From Polynucleobacter sp. 80A-SIGWE (GTDB lineage: Bacteria > Pseudomonadota > Gammaproteobacteria > Burkholderiales > Burkholderiaceae): a stretch of 64,000 nucleotides of DNA. Location of the stretch: NCBI RefSeq assembly GCF_018882295.1, contig NZ_JACVOR010000002.1, positions 806,001-870,000 of the forward strand. The letters run 5' to 3'. The notes beneath the pieces were generated by a model. It was given only the letters and a program-made list of their open reading frames with translations, was not told where the DNA came from and searched no databases. Within the stretch, counting starts at the first letter, position 1; every line of letters begins with the position of its first letter. Shown here piece after piece: positions 9,931 through 20,438 of the stretch. The position numbers were made by a program, and so were the translations under genes.

Positions 9931-12786
9931 TTACTTCGTAATGACATAACCCTTTAGTTTTGCGAATGCTGCAGTAAGAAGAGACTTCTGTTGTTCTTGA
10001 TGGAGGTGAGCATATCCACAAGCAGGTGAAGCAGATGCTGGACGACCTGCATATGCCAACTTCGTACCTTCAGACATGTTCTCCAAAATATTGTGCTGAA
10101 CAAAGAACCAAGCACCTTGGTTTTGTGGCTCATCTTGACACCACACAACCTCTTGCAGGTTCGGATACTTCTTCAACTCAGCAGTCAATGCTTTATGCGG
10201 GAACGGATACAACTGCTCCAAGCGAATAATGGCAACATCATCTATTTTCTTCTCGGTACGTGTTTTAGCTAAGTCGTAATAGACCTTACCGGAACACATC
10301 ACCAAACGAGTTACCTTCTTGCCATCAATAGACTCATCACGCTCAGGCAAGATGGTTTGGAAACCGCCCTTTGTGAATTCAGTTAATGGTGAGGCAGCTT
10401 CTTTATTACGTAGCAATGATTTTGGTGTCATCAAGATCAGCGGTTTGCGGAACTGACGAATCATTTGACGGCGCAATACGTGGAAGATTTGCGAAGCAGT
10501 CGTTGGTTGAATCACCTGCATATTGGTATCAGCGCACAACTGCATAAAGCGCTCTAAACGTGCAGATGAATGCTCAGGGCCTTGACCCTCATAACCATGC
10601 GGCAACATCATGACCAAGCCATTTGCACGGCCCCACTTCACTTCTCCTGAAGCGATAAATTGATCGATTACCACTTGAGCACCGTTAGCGAAGTCGCCGA
10701 ACTGCGCTTCCCAGATAGTTAAGGTGTTTGGTTCAGCAGCGGCATAACCGTATTCGAAACCAAGTACAGCCTCTTCAGAGAGAATCGAGTCGATCACCAC
10801 AAATGGGGCTTGATCTTTAGTGACATGCTGAAGTGCAATATAAGTACCGGTATCCCACTTCTCACGATTTTGCTCATGCAATACCGCATGACGGTGAGTA
10901 AAGGTGCCGCGTCCGCTATCTTCACCAGATAAACGCACTGGATAACCGCTTGCAACTAAGGATGCGAAAGCCATGTGCTCACCCATACCCCAGTCGATAT
11001 TAACTTCGCCACGTCCCATTGCTGCGCGGTCGTTATAAACCTTAGCAACTAATGGATGCGCTTTGAAGCCCTCGGGAATAGTTGAAATCTTTTCAGCCAA
11101 ACGCTTCCACTCAGTAAGTGGAATAGCTGTATCGGACTCATCGGTCCACTTCTTATTCAAGAACGGAGACCAATCAACAGCGAACTTACCTTTAAAGTTG
11201 CTTAACACTGGATCAGAAGTCTGCTTACCCTCATCCATTGCAGCGCGGTACTCTTTAACCATGAGGTCGCCAGTACCAGCAGGCAATACGCCCTGAGTTT
11301 CTAATTTATCGGCATACAACTTACGTGTGCCTGGGTGTGCAGCAATGATTTTGTACATCAAAGGCTGAGTCATTGCAGGCGTATCTTGCTCATTGTGACC
11401 AAGTTTACGGAAGCAGATGATGTCAATCGCAACATCCTTATGAAACTTCATGCGGAACTCAACAGCCAACTTGGTTGCCAAGACTACCGCCTCAGGATCG
11501 TCGCCATTCACGTGTAATACAGGAGCATCAACAATCTTCATAATGTCCGTGCAATACAAGCTAGAACGCAAGTCGCGCGGATCAGAAGTTGTGAAACCAA
11601 TTTGATTGTTAATAACGATGTGCATTGTGCCGCCCGTGGAGTAACCACGAACCTCAGACATCGCTAATGTTTCTTGCATTACGCCCTGCCCAGCAATCGC
11701 CGCGTCACCGTGAACCAATACAGGCATCACTTGAAGGCCGAGCATATCGCCACGACGTTCCATACGAGCGCGCGCAGAACCCTCTACTACTGGGTTAACG
11801 ATTTCTAAATGGGATGGGTTAAATGCCAAAGACAAATGAACCGGACCGCCAGGAGTAGAAATATCGCTTGAGAAACCTTGGTGATATTTAACGTCACCTG
11901 CAGGCAAAGTTTCTGGGCCTTTGTGTTCAAACTCAGCAAACAAGTCTTTAGGCATTTTGCCTAAGGTATTTACCAGAACGTTTAGACGACCACGATGGGC
12001 CATACCAATGACGATCTCTTGAACACCCTTGTTACCTGAGTCACGAATCAACTCATCCATACAGGCGATAAAACTTTCACCACCTTCAAGGGAGAATCGC
12101 TTTTGACCAACATACTTGGCCTGAAGGTAACGCTCCAAGCCTTCGGCAGCAGTAATACGATCTAAGATTTGACGTTTCTCGTCCACATTAAATTGTGGAG
12201 TTGAACGGATTGACTCTAATTTTTCTTGCCACCACTTCTTAATCTTCTGGTCGGCGATAAACATAAACTCGACACCGATCGTGCCGCAATAAGTTTCACG
12301 CAATGCCTGCAGCAAATCGCGCAAAGACATTTCGTTCTTACCGAAGAATGTATTACTTGTATTGAAGACGATATCCATATCGCCATCAGTAAAGCCATAG
12401 AAAGCTGGATCCAACTCAGGAATATCCTGGCGCTCTGTCCGCTTTAATGGGTCTAAGTTAGCCCAGCGATTACCGACGTTGCGATACGCGGCAATAAGCT
12501 GTTGAACGGCAACGCGTTTACGGCCCAACTCCGAATCAGCGGAATCAGAAATTGTTCTGATTGGGCCCTGCTTCGCGCGCTCCGCAAATGAAGCAACGAT
12601 AGGTCCATGGGCAATATCAGTTCGAGAAGAACCGTCGACCGCTGGAATTTGCTTCACATTATCAAAATAGTCTCGCCAATGATCAGCTACAGAAGCTGGA
12701 TCGTGCAAGTAGGATTCGTAGAGTTCCTCTACGTAGGGGGCGTTTCCGCCGAAGAGATAGGAATTATCTCTTTGATCCTGCATCAT
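9931..12786 (-). CDS. sucA: 2-oxoglutarate dehydrogenase E1
   Basis: Thiamine-diphosphate enzyme that decarboxylates 2-oxoglutarate and succinylates the E2 lipoyl arm. Conserved stretches include the N-terminal YLFGGNAPYVEELYE E2-binding segment, MAHRGRLNVLVN, HGDAAIAGQGV (ThDP/Mg site) and GYEGQGPEHSSARLERF. The ATG at 12786 has a well-placed AAAGGTGAG ribosome binding site; a GTG at 12795 in the same frame is less likely. Upstream, 12796-13083 separates it from the divergent HTH gene; that gap is AT-rich and must hold both promoters, but no convincing -35/-10 pair stood out. Confidence 0.96.
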   Translation of the reverse strand: MMQDQRDNSYLFGGNAPYVEELYESYLHDPASVADHWRDYFDNVKQIPAVDGSSRTDIAHGPIVASFAERAKQGPIRTISDSADSELGRKRVAVQQLIAAYRNVGNRWANLDPLKRTERQDIPELDPAFYGFTDGDMDIVFNTSNTFFGKNEMSLRDLLQALRETYCGTIGVEFMFIADQKIKKWWQEKLESIRSTPQFNVDEKRQILDRITAAEGLERYLQAKYVGQKRFSLEGGESFIACMDELIRDSGNKGVQEIVIGMAHRGRLNVLVNTLGKMPKDLFAEFEHKGPETLPAGDVKYHQGFSSDISTPGGPVHLSLAFNPSHLEIVNPVVEGSARARMERRGDMLGLQVMPVLVHGDAAIAGQGVMQETLAMSEVRGYSTGGTMHIVINNQIGFTTSDPRDLRSSLYCTDIMKIVDAPVLHVNGDDPEAVVLATKLAVEFRMKFHKDVAIDIICFRKLGHNEQDTPAMTQPLMYKIIAAHPGTRKLYADKLETQGVLPAGTGDLMVKEYRAAMDEGKQTSDPVLSNFKGKFAVDWSPFLNKKWTDESDTAIPLTEWKRLAEKISTIPEGFKAHPLVAKVYNDRAAMGRGEVNIDWGMGEHMAFASLVASGYPVRLSGEDSGRGTFTHRHAVLHEQNREKWDTGTYIALQHVTKDQAPFVVIDSILSEEAVLGFEYGYAAAEPNTLTIWEAQFGDFANGAQVVIDQFIASGEVKWGRANGLVMMLPHGYEGQGPEHSSARLERFMQLCADTNMQVIQPTTASQIFHVLRRQMIRQFRKPLILMTPKSLLRNKEAASPLTEFTKGGFQTILPERDESIDGKKVTRLVMCSGKVYYDLAKTRTEKKIDDVAIIRLEQLYPFPHKALTAELKKYPNLQEVVWCQDEPQNQGAWFFVQHNILENMSEGTKLAYAGRPASASPACGYAHLHQEQQKSLLTAAFAKLKGYVITK

Positions 12787-13083
12787 GATGCTCACCTTTC
12801 ATCGGGTTTCCCGAATAAAAACTGTGGTTAAAACCATTCGCTCTACGGCTAAACCGCTTTACGAATTGATCTGTGCGAATACTCTTACAACGATGCTAAT
12901 TTAACACGATTACCCATTGATTCATAAAGGGCTTTCCCTGATCTTAGGGGTTTAAGGGGTATTTCCCTATTAAAACCCTGAATAAGAATTTTCCTACTCA
13001 GATTTAAACCGCTCCTGACAGATTCGCTCAGATTTGATTCGTATTCTCTAAATCTTCAAATGAATTAATGAGATTAAGGATAT

Positions 13084-13785
13084 ATGAAAGCAATTACCCC
13101 AGAATTGGAATATCTAAGCACTCGTCAAAGCGCCAAAGTATTGCAAGTATCACTTGGCACCGTCCAGAAAATGGTTGAATTAGGTGAATTAATCGCCTGG
13201 AAGACCCGCGGAGGTCACCGTCGCATTCTGGCAAGCTCCCTAGATCAGCAACTTGCTCGTCGTAAAAGGGCTATGAGGCAAAAAACAACTCAAAACTGTA
13301 TTGCCATGGGGATATTCCGACGGATTGAAAATAGCCATGAACTAATTGAATCTATTCAATGCTGGCAATTAAAGGTTGATATGGAGGTATCTGTAGACAG
13401 CCTGGAGGGGTTGATGAAGGCAGTGTCAATATCCCCCGACTTGATATTTCTCGATGCCTTAATTCCACCAGTTGAACAGGTTCATTTAATCCATTACCTG
13501 AGTAAAAACAAGGACACACAGCGCATTCCTATCTTGGTAGATGAAGGATTTGTACGCCTACATCCTGGGGTAATGGGCCTGGCAGATGAGAATACCGTTG
13601 GCGTGAGGTCCCAGTACCCAGAAGTTCTCCAGGAGGAGCTCGAAAATGGCCTAATTGACCAAAATCCGCTCATTATTGGCTATCCTGCGACCAATCCAGA
13701 GCTTGAGACTGCATTGGGAGATAAAAAGCGCCATGAATTATTGGAGCCCTTATTCATTCAAGCCCTCAATAGAAAGTGCGTGTAG
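13084..13785 (+). CDS. Excisionase-type HTH protein with C-terminal pseudo-receiver-like domain
   Basis: 233 aa. Residues 8-50 (YLSTRQSAKVLQVSLGTVQKMV, then WKTRGGHRRI) are a MerR/excisionase-type helix-turn-helix with its wing. Residues about 75-160 resemble a receiver fold: PDLIFLDALIPP puts an Asp at the end of a predicted beta-3 strand, and RIPILVDEG could be beta-4. The usual acidic pair near the start and the conserved Lys are not obvious, so phosphorylation is doubtful. Divergent from sucA and upstream of an hns-like gene. Possibly a transcriptional regulator; target unknown. Confidence 0.7.
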   Translation: MKAITPELEYLSTRQSAKVLQVSLGTVQKMVELGELIAWKTRGGHRRILASSLDQQLARRKRAMRQKTTQNCIAMGIFRRIENSHELIESIQCWQLKVDMEVSVDSLEGLMKAVSISPDLIFLDALIPPVEQVHLIHYLSKNKDTQRIPILVDEGFVRLHPGVMGLADENTVGVRSQYPEVLQEELENGLIDQNPLIIGYPATNPELETALGDKKRHELLEPLFIQALNRKCV

Positions 13786-13812
13786 GACTAGAGTCCGCTA
13801 CACCAAAGTTAA

Positions 13813-13844
13813 AGGCCGCTCAATTTACACTGAGCGGCCTTTTT
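13813..13844. terminator. Bidirectional intrinsic terminator
   Basis: AGGCCGCTCA (13813-13822) pairs perfectly with TGAGCGGCCT (13831-13840), followed by T-run on the plus strand and, read in reverse, by T-rich sequence. Shared by the HTH gene and the convergent H-NS gene. Confidence 0.9.
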
Positions 13845-13873
13845 AATGCAATAAATCTATTTAAATCAATAGA

Positions 13874-14158
13874 TTAGATCAGGAAATTACTGCGATCTCT
13901 TCCTTCGATCCATTTTGGAGCCTTGCCGCGACCAGTCCATGTATCACCAGTAGATGGATTGCGGTACTTCGGTGCAACCTTGCCACTAGAGCTTCGTGCA
14001 CCAGCTTTACGGCTAAACAGGTCTGATGCTGATAAATCGTATTGTTCGATGATGAGTTTGGCTTTAGCGATACCATCAGCCTTTTCACGCAAAACCGCCT
14101 CTTTAATCTGTTTATCCAACAATTCACGTTGGGCTAAAAGTTCTTTATAAGAAGACAT
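13874..14158 (-). CDS. H-NS family nucleoid-associated protein
   Basis: 94 aa. The N-terminal half is a coiled-coil oligomerisation segment (LLAQRELLDKQIKEAV); the C-terminal half is the H-NS DNA-binding domain with the signature TWTGRGKAPKWI. Binds curved or AT-rich DNA and silences transcription. Its own upstream gap (14159-14361) is very AT-rich with several A/T tracts, consistent with autoregulation, though no operator can be defined. Confidence 0.9.
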   Translation of the reverse strand: MSSYKELLAQRELLDKQIKEAVLREKADGIAKAKLIIEQYDLSASDLFSRKAGARSSSGKVAPKYRNPSTGDTWTGRGKAPKWIEGRDRSNFLI

Positions 14159-14361
14159 GTATTAATTTCTCCGAATATTAATTTTATGGAATAACTAAGG
14201 ATTAGCTATCCCTGAATAGTTATTATATACACATATTAATAAATCGGAATATATATTCACAAAGGCTAATAACCCTTTAGAAATAAGCGAATTAGGGTAT
14301 TTATAGTGGAATAATTAACATAATCATTATAAATACTATATTTATAATAGGTAAATATGCC

Positions 14362-14763
14362 CTATCTTCGCAGCATAAATGTACCGCTGGATTTAGCAGT
14401 AACCTCACCAGCCTCATTTAAAACCACTGCTTCACAATAATTAATAGTTTTGCCAGACTTGAGAACAGTACCCTCAACTACGATTTTGCCGACGCTGGGA
14501 CGCAAAAAGCTCACGCTCATATCAATTGTCATGGCGCCAAGCGGCTGATCAATCGTGCTGCGAGCTGCCGCCCCCATTGCAAAATCTAGGAGAGTCATCA
14601 CCACTCCGCCGTGTGCAATATGAAAGCTATTCTCAAACTCCGGCTTAATGACCAAACTAATACGTGATTTGCCGCCTTCGGCATACTCAGGCACAACCCC
14701 TAAGTGGGCCAAAAAAGGAATGGTTAATCCGAAGTAAGTCGTATCGTTTGAGCTAGATGTCAT
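14362..14763 (-). CDS. PaaI-family hotdog thioesterase
   Basis: 133-aa hotdog-fold protein with the family segment [17 protein letters not shown], where HGG and the following Asp are the expected catalytic/binding positions, and a C-terminal strand [12 protein letters not shown]. Hydrolyses acyl- or aryl-acyl-CoA thioesters; substrate not predictable. Stands alone between the AT-rich hns upstream region and tRNA-Pro. Confidence 0.85.
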   Translation of the reverse strand: MTSSSNDTTYFGLTIPFLAHLGVVPEYAEGGKSRISLVIKPEFENSFHIAHGGVVMTLLDFAMGAAARSTIDQPLGAMTIDMSVSFLRPSVGKIVVEGTVLKSGKTINYCEAVVLNEAGEVTAKSSGTFMLRR

Positions 14764-14785
14764 AGGAAATTTGAAATTGAGTGAA

Positions 14786-14862
<77 letters not shown>

Positions 14863-14887
14863 ACAAGAAACAAAATTGTATCAGTAT

Positions 14888-15247
14888 CTATTTGGAGAGA
14901 ATTTGCAGAACAGCCTGCAATTCATCACGCAAGCGAAGCTCACCACGAGCCTCATCAAGGCGATTTCTGGCGCCACTAATCGTGAAGCCCTCTTCATACA
15001 AAAGCGCCCTAATCTTGCGGATTAAGACAACCTCATGATGTTGATAATAACGACGATTACCTCGACGCTTTTGGGGGCTTAGCTGTGAGAACTCTTGTTC
15101 CCAGTAACGGAGTACATGGGAGCGAACGCCGCACAGGTCCGATACCTCACCGATGGTGAAATAACGTTTAGCGGGGATTGGGGGGAGCTGCGAACTGAGC
15201 AGCACCGACCCAGCATCAAATGCTGTTTTCTCGAGCATGTGACTCAA
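14888..15247 (-). CDS. MerR-family transcriptional regulator
   Basis: 119 aa. MerR-type winged helix from residue about 28 ([25 protein letters not shown]), wing GNRRYY, then a helix ending in a short leucine-rich dimerisation tail. No metal- or effector-binding domain, so it belongs to the short group habitually found after pheT-ihfA. The reading frame overlaps the 3' end of ihfA by 32 bp if it starts at 15247; Met4 (15238) or GTG at 15205 are alternatives. Target unknown. Confidence 0.85.
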   Translation of the reverse strand: MSHMLEKTAFDAGSVLLSSQLPPIPAKRYFTIGEVSDLCGVRSHVLRYWEQEFSQLSPQKRRGNRRYYQHHEVVLIRKIRALLYEEGFTISGARNRLDEARGELRLRDELQAVLQILSK

Positions 15248-15539
15248 CTACGTCCTTGAGCTTTTGACTTGCATGGAAAGTAACGACGCGACGAGCTGCA
15301 ATCGGAATCATTTGACCAGTCTTAGGATTGCGACCAGGACGCGCAGACTTATTGCGCAATTGGAAATTACCAAATCCAGAAATCTTTACCTCTACACCAG
15401 TTTCTAAAGACTGCCCAATGCGGTCAAAGAACGCATCAATCATATCTTTTGCCTCGCGCTTGTTCAAGCCAACTTGATCAAAGAGAGCCTCCGAGAGCTC
15501 ATTCTTGGTAACGGTATCGTTGCTAACTAAATCATTCAT
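15216..15539 (-). CDS. ihfA: Integration host factor subunit alpha
   Basis: 107 aa, DNA-bending HU/IHF fold. The signature [21 protein letters not shown] includes the intercalating Pro on the beta arm. The start at 15539 ([12 protein letters not shown]) is chosen because it gives the usual length; an upstream in-frame ATG at 15611 would extend into pheT. Position after pheS-pheT is the standard proteobacterial one. Confidence 0.93.
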   Translation of the reverse strand: MNDLVSNDTVTKNELSEALFDQVGLNKREAKDMIDAFFDRIGQSLETGVEVKISGFGNFQLRNKSARPGRNPKTGQMIPIAARRVVTFHASQKLKDVVESHARENSI

Positions 15540-15579
15540 GGCGGAAGTCTCTTTGTAATATCTTTTACTAATATTAAAC

Positions 15580-18036
15580 CTAGCGCAGACGCGCTGCGCA
15601 ATTTTTCTCAAGCGATGATAATAAAGCCGTCATAACCGCTTCAATTTGTGCATCCTGCAGGGTTTCCTGTGGATTCAATAAGGTCACGCGGAAAGCCAAA
15701 CTCTTCTCATCATCGGCCATACTGCTTGAGCCAGCCTTGGGCTTGAACTCATCAAAGAGCTCAATTGCTTTTACAAAGTTCTGCTTTTTCGCGTTCATTG
15801 CATCGAGCAAGACCTGCGCAGAAACAGATTGCTTCACCACAACCGCTAGGTCACGCTGTACAGCAGGAAATTTACTCAACTCTTCCGGTTGCGGAATACC
15901 AAGATTGCGAACAGCCTCTAAATCCATCTCAAACAGGACTGGAGCCTGAGGCAATTCATATGCCTGTTGCAAGCCTGGGTGCAATTCGCCAATCCATCCA
16001 ATATTTTGTTTACCAGTTGACGTTACTAGCTGAATCCGTGCACTACGGCCAGGATGCAAGGCAGGATGAACTGCAGCCTCAGTTGTGAAATGCAAGGGGT
16101 CAAGCACGCGCTCCAGATCACCCTTCACGTCGAAGAAATCAACTGCACGATCAGCGCTTGCCCATTGCTCAGGAACAAACGAGCCATAAGCTAAACCGCC
16201 AACTTGCTGGGGCTGATGGAAACCAGCTACTTTGCCAGCCTCCTCTTGAACGCTCGCATCACGCTTAAATACGCGACCCGTTTCAAATAAACGTACACGG
16301 CCAGCACCACGATTCAAGTTTGACTTGAGATTGCCTAGTAAACCGCCCCATAGATTGCTACGCATCACACCATACTGACTAGCAATTGGATTGAGTACGG
16401 CAATTAAATCTTTTTCAGTAGCAGCGGCTAACCGTTGCTCGCTTTCAAGATCGGTAAATCCAAAATTCACCGCCTCTTGATATCCCTGCAGAGCTAAACG
16501 TTGGCGCAATAAATGCACTCCACGCTTTGCTTCAGCTTTGGCGCTCATCTTCAATGAAGAAACAGGCGGCACATCAGGAATGTTTTCAAAGCCGTACATC
16601 CGTGCAACTTCTTCAATTAAATCTTCTTCAATTTCAATATCAAAGCGATAGCTAGGTGGCGTCACAACAAATGCATCACCCTCTTGCTTGAATTCAAAAC
16701 CAAGACGCTTAAATACATCGGCAACCACTTCTTGAGTAAGGGGGATGCCAATTACCTTTTCTGCCCTAGTCAAACGCATTTTTACTGGCTTGCGCTCTGG
16801 GATATTTAATACTTGATCATCGACCGGGCCAGCTTGACCACCACATACTTCGATAATCAAAGCACTCAGATACTCTAAGCAATTGACGGTATTTTGTGGA
16901 TCAACACCACGCTCAAAGCGATGCGCAGCATCAGTACTGAAATTAAAGCGACGTGCACGACCTTGAATCGCTGATGGCAACCAGTAAGCAGCCTCAACAT
17001 AGATATTCTTAGTGTCATCAGATACGGCGCAGTGGTTACCACCCATGATGCCGGCTAATGCTACTGGACCGGATAGATCCGCAACCACGCCAGCGTCTTG
17101 CAACTTACCTGCAGAATCAGGTCCCTGCAAAGTAACAGTCTGACCATTTAATAACTCAAGTTTTTCGCCTGCCTTAGCCCAGCGAACAGTGATGTCGCCC
17201 TGTAATTTATCAATATCAAATACGTGGGTTGGCTGACCCATTTCCAGCATGACGTAGTTAGATAAATCCACTAGAGGAGAAATACTTCTTTGGCCAGCAT
17301 TACAAAGTCGTTGAATGATCCAATCTGGTGTTTTAGCTTGTGGATTTACGCCGCGAATAATACGACCAGCAAAGCGCCCACAAAGTTCTGTGTTCTCGAC
17401 GGTAACTTTGCGTTTGTCTTCAATGCTGATGGCTGGTGGAGTCCACTTAGGCGCACATAGTGCAGCGACAGTAATAGCGGATACTTCACGAGCCATACCC
17501 ATCAAAGATAAACAATCTGCTTTATTAGGCGTTAACTTAATAACAAAAATCTGGTCATCCAGATTTAAATACTGACGAATATCTTCACCGACTGGTGCAT
17601 CTGCAGGTAACTCCAAAATACCTTCGTGATCATCACCAAGACCAAGCTCGCGGCCAGAGCACAACATGCCTTGGCTTTCTACACCGCGCAACTTACCTAC
17701 TTTAATCATGAATGGCTTACCACCTGTTTCGGCTGGCGGTAATTCTGCGCCAACCATAGCGCAAGGAATTTTGATACCAGCACGTGCATTCGGTGCACCG
17801 CAAACAATTTGTAATTCTTGGCCAGTACCAGCGTCAACTTTACAAACACGCAAGCGGTCTGCATCAGGATGCTGCTCAGCTGAAAGGATTTGCGCAACAA
17901 CAATCTTTGTAAATGGGGGCGCTACTGAATGCTGCTCTTCTACCTCTAGACCAGCCATAGTCATTGCATGACCTAAAGCATTGCTATCGAGCGAAGGGTT
18001 TACATATTGGCGTAACCAAGATTCAGAAAATTGCAT
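15580..18036 (-). CDS. pheT: Phenylalanine--tRNA ligase subunit beta
   Basis: 818-aa beta subunit with an N-terminal tRNA-binding EMAP-like domain ([18 protein letters not shown]), B3/B4 editing domain, B5 domain and a C-terminal ferredoxin-like anticodon-binding domain ([13 protein letters not shown]). Works as an alpha2-beta2 complex with PheS, whose gene ends 31 bp upstream. Confidence 0.96.
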   Translation of the reverse strand: MQFSESWLRQYVNPSLDSNALGHAMTMAGLEVEEQHSVAPPFTKIVVAQILSAEQHPDADRLRVCKVDAGTGQELQIVCGAPNARAGIKIPCAMVGAELPPAETGGKPFMIKVGKLRGVESQGMLCSGRELGLGDDHEGILELPADAPVGEDIRQYLNLDDQIFVIKLTPNKADCLSLMGMAREVSAITVAALCAPKWTPPAISIEDKRKVTVENTELCGRFAGRIIRGVNPQAKTPDWIIQRLCNAGQRSISPLVDLSNYVMLEMGQPTHVFDIDKLQGDITVRWAKAGEKLELLNGQTVTLQGPDSAGKLQDAGVVADLSGPVALAGIMGGNHCAVSDDTKNIYVEAAYWLPSAIQGRARRFNFSTDAAHRFERGVDPQNTVNCLEYLSALIIEVCGGQAGPVDDQVLNIPERKPVKMRLTRAEKVIGIPLTQEVVADVFKRLGFEFKQEGDAFVVTPPSYRFDIEIEEDLIEEVARMYGFENIPDVPPVSSLKMSAKAEAKRGVHLLRQRLALQGYQEAVNFGFTDLESEQRLAAATEKDLIAVLNPIASQYGVMRSNLWGGLLGNLKSNLNRGAGRVRLFETGRVFKRDASVQEEAGKVAGFHQPQQVGGLAYGSFVPEQWASADRAVDFFDVKGDLERVLDPLHFTTEAAVHPALHPGRSARIQLVTSTGKQNIGWIGELHPGLQQAYELPQAPVLFEMDLEAVRNLGIPQPEELSKFPAVQRDLAVVVKQSVSAQVLLDAMNAKKQNFVKAIELFDEFKPKAGSSSMADDEKSLAFRVTLLNPQETLQDAQIEAVMTALLSSLEKNCAARLR

Positions 18037-18067
18037 ATGCGCTATCTACTATTAGAAGGTTGGCGAA

Positions 18068-19114
18068 TTAAGCCGGAAATTGCGCTAAGAAACGGAGATC
18101 GTTCTCAAAGAAAAGACGTAAATCATCAACGCCATAACGCAACATCGTCAAGCGCTCTAAGCCGGAACCAAAAGCAAAGCCGGTATAGCGCTCTGGATCA
18201 ATACCCATATTGCGCAATACATTTGGATGGACCTGCCCTGCTCCAGAAATCTCTAACCAGCGGCCGGCTAACTTGCCGCTACCGAAGGCCATATCGATTT
18301 CAGCTGAAGGCTCAGTGAATGGGAAATATGATGGGCGGAAACGAACTTGTAATTCATTCGTTTCAAAAAAGGTTCTTAAGAAATCGGTATAAACACCTTT
18401 GAGATCAGCAAAGGAAACGCTCTCTGCAATCCATAAACCCTCAACCTGATGAAACATCGGTGAATGGGTGGCATCGCTATCAACACGATATGTTCTGCCT
18501 GGTGCAATCACCTTAATTGGTGGCATTACATCAGCATTGGCATATTTCTTAACATGCTCACTCGCATAACGAACCTGAATCGGACTGGTATGAGTGCGTA
18601 GCAACAAAGGCTTCCCATTGGAATCTTTGCCATCAATATAGAAGGTGTCCTGCATGGAGCGCGCAGGATGATTCTCAGGACTATTTAAGGCGGTGAAATT
18701 AAACCAATCGGTTTCAATTTCAGGACCATCTGCTACATCAAAACCAATGGAGCGAAAGATCTCTTCAACGCGCTCCCAAGTGCGCATCACAGGATGCAAG
18801 CTACCTACCGCTTGACCACGGCCAGGCAAAGAGACGTCAATTGATTCCGCCGCAAGACGTTGCAGCAATACCGCATCAGCCAATGCTTGGCGACGCTCTT
18901 GTAATGCAGCTTCTACTTGGGTTTTGATTTGATTAATTTGGGCGCCAGCACTCTTGCGCTCATCAGGCGACATTCCACCAAGCGCTTTTAAACGCTCAGT
19001 GAGAACACCTGACTTACCGAGATACTTGGCTTTCGCGTCCTCTAGAGCTGCCGCATCGGCAGCTCCGAGGAAATCACGTTTAGCATCCTCGACAATGTGG
19101 TCGAGAGAAACCAT
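18068..19114 (-). CDS. pheS: Phenylalanine--tRNA ligase subunit alpha
   Basis: 348-aa catalytic subunit. N-terminal coiled coil (residues 1-90), then class II synthetase motifs: motif 2 around [18 protein letters not shown] and motif 3 [17 protein letters not shown]. Lies 29 bp downstream of rplT and continues the translation operon. Confidence 0.96.
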   Translation of the reverse strand: MVSLDHIVEDAKRDFLGAADAAALEDAKAKYLGKSGVLTERLKALGGMSPDERKSAGAQINQIKTQVEAALQERRQALADAVLLQRLAAESIDVSLPGRGQAVGSLHPVMRTWERVEEIFRSIGFDVADGPEIETDWFNFTALNSPENHPARSMQDTFYIDGKDSNGKPLLLRTHTSPIQVRYASEHVKKYANADVMPPIKVIAPGRTYRVDSDATHSPMFHQVEGLWIAESVSFADLKGVYTDFLRTFFETNELQVRFRPSYFPFTEPSAEIDMAFGSGKLAGRWLEISGAGQVHPNVLRNMGIDPERYTGFAFGSGLERLTMLRYGVDDLRLFFENDLRFLAQFPA

Positions 19115-19143
19115 TGCAGCTTAGTTATTAAATAAACTAAGAA

Positions 19144-19509
19144 TTAAGCTGCAGCGCTTACTACGGATTTGATCCGAGTAACCAAAGCAGCGAAAGCCGC
19201 TTTGTCAGCAATGGCCATATCGGAAAGCACTTTGCGGTCGAGTTCGATCGCAGCTTTCTTCATACCATTCATGAATACGCTATAGGTCATGTCATGCTGA
19301 CGAACTGCCGCGTTGATACGAGCAATCCACAATGCACGGAATACACGTTTCTTGTTGCGACGGTCGCGGTATGCATATTGACCAGCACGCATAACTGCTT
19401 GCTTAGCAATACGGAATACATTTTTACGACGTCCACGATAGCCTGTTGCGGCATCGGTGATTTTCTTATGACGGGCTCTTGCTGTAACCCCACGTTTGAC
19501 TCTTGGCAT
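19144..19509 (-). CDS. rplT: 50S ribosomal protein L20
   Basis: 121 aa, about the normal length, starting [16 protein letters not shown] with the basic N-terminal extension that enters 23S rRNA. In E. coli L20 represses its own operon by binding the infC-rpmI mRNA region; the structured gap upstream of rpmI here is a candidate site. Confidence 0.97.
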   Translation of the reverse strand: MPRVKRGVTARARHKKITDAATGYRGRRKNVFRIAKQAVMRAGQYAYRDRRNKKRVFRALWIARINAAVRQHDMTYSVFMNGMKKAAIELDRKVLSDMAIADKAAFAALVTRIKSVVSAAA

Positions 19510-19534
19510 TTATTTCTCCTAATCTAGTCTGAGG

Positions 19535-19732
19535 TTAAGCGTATGGAAGCATGGAGCGAATTGACTTAACGTCTGCCTTCGCAACTTCTGTGGAACCACG
19601 CAAATGACGCTTGTTCTTTGTGGTCTTCTTGGTGAGGATGTGGCGTTTGAAAGCCTGACCTCGTTTGATCGTTCCGCCTGCGCGAACCGTGAAGCGCTTT
19701 TTAGCGCTACTCTTGCTCTTCATCTTGGGCAT
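19535..19732 (-). CDS. rpmI: 50S ribosomal protein L35
   Basis: 65 aa, [14 protein letters not shown] start, with the [24 protein letters not shown] core typical of L35. Sits between infC and rplT. Confidence 0.97.
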   Translation of the reverse strand: MPKMKSKSSAKKRFTVRAGGTIKRGQAFKRHILTKKTTKNKRHLRGSTEVAKADVKSIRSMLPYA

Positions 19733-19767
19733 AAAGCACCCCTTCTTCTACATGTGCTACTTAGGTG

Positions 19768-19869
19768 GTAACCGACGGTTACGCTTCCTGTACCTAGAAG
19801 CACTTCTAACTACCAGAGTCTTGCGACTCCTCCCTACTTAAACAACAAACCCAATCTTGCGATTTGGTT
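19768..19869 (-). promoter_or_regulatory. Structured infC-rpmI intergenic leader (candidate L20 control region)
   Basis: On the minus strand, three hairpins follow the infC stop codon. The first (19869-19848) is a 9-bp stem with one mismatch and a GCAA loop. The second (19829-19816) is GAGTC-GCAA-GACTC. The third (19782-19768) is GTAACC-GTC-GGTTAC. The first is followed by a moderately T-rich stretch and could also act as a partial terminator. In E. coli the L20 repressor site lies in this part of the operon; here the link is inference from position and structure. Confidence 0.5.
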
Positions 19870-19871
19870 TA

Positions 19872-20396
19872 TTACTTAGCCTTACGAATGGGGGCCAATA
19901 CCATCACCATCTGGCGACCTTCCATCTTTGGAAACTGTTCAACTTGACCATACTCAATCAGGTCTGACTTCAAACGCTCCAACATTCTGACTCCGATTTC
20001 TTGGTGGGCCATTTCACGACCCCGAAACCGCAGCGTAATCTTAGTCTTATCGCCATCTTCTAAAAAGCGGATTAGATTGCGTAGCTTCACACCATAGTCA
20101 CCATCATCTGTGCCGGGACGGAATTTAACTTCCTTCACCTGAATCACTTTTTGCTTGAGCTTAGCTTCATGCAAACGTTTGGCTTCTTGGTACTTGAATT
20201 TGCCGAAGTCCATGATGCGGACTACAGGTGGCACAGCCGTCGGAGCAATTTCAACCAAATCGGTCTCTTTCTCTTCTGCTAAAGCCAGGGCTTCACTCAA
20301 CTTAACTACACCGATGGGTTCTCCATCCAGTCCAATCAGACGCACTTCAGGAGCAGTAATCTCCCGGTTTATGCGCTGCGATTTATCAGTAGCGAT
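19872..20396 (-). CDS. infC: Translation initiation factor IF-3 (ATC start)
   Basis: 174 aa if started at the ATC codon at 20396, which lies 9 nt after an AAGGA ribosome binding site and gives an N-terminus reading [21 protein letters not shown], the expected betaproteobacterial IF-3 beginning. The first conventional start in frame is GTG at 20345, which would remove 17 conserved residues. IF-3 rejects non-AUG initiation, so a rare start codon gives autoregulation, as known for the AUU start in E. coli. First small gene after thrS in the thrS-infC-rpmI-rplT order. Confidence 0.93.
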   Translation of the reverse strand: MATDKSQRINREITAPEVRLIGLDGEPIGVVKLSEALALAEEKETDLVEIAPTAVPPVVRIMDFGKFKYQEAKRLHEAKLKQKVIQVKEVKFRPGTDDGDYGVKLRNLIRFLEDGDKTKITLRFRGREMAHQEIGVRMLERLKSDLIEYGQVEQFPKMEGRQMVMVLAPIRKAK

Positions 20397-20438
20397 CTTC
20401 TTAATTCCTTTAAAAAAACAATAAAAACCATTCCACCC

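Noticed and set aside
14159-14361. AT-rich stretch before hns as a phage or island remnant
   Set aside because: No ORF, repeat or integrase; it is flanked by normal core genes and fits an H-NS autoregulatory region.
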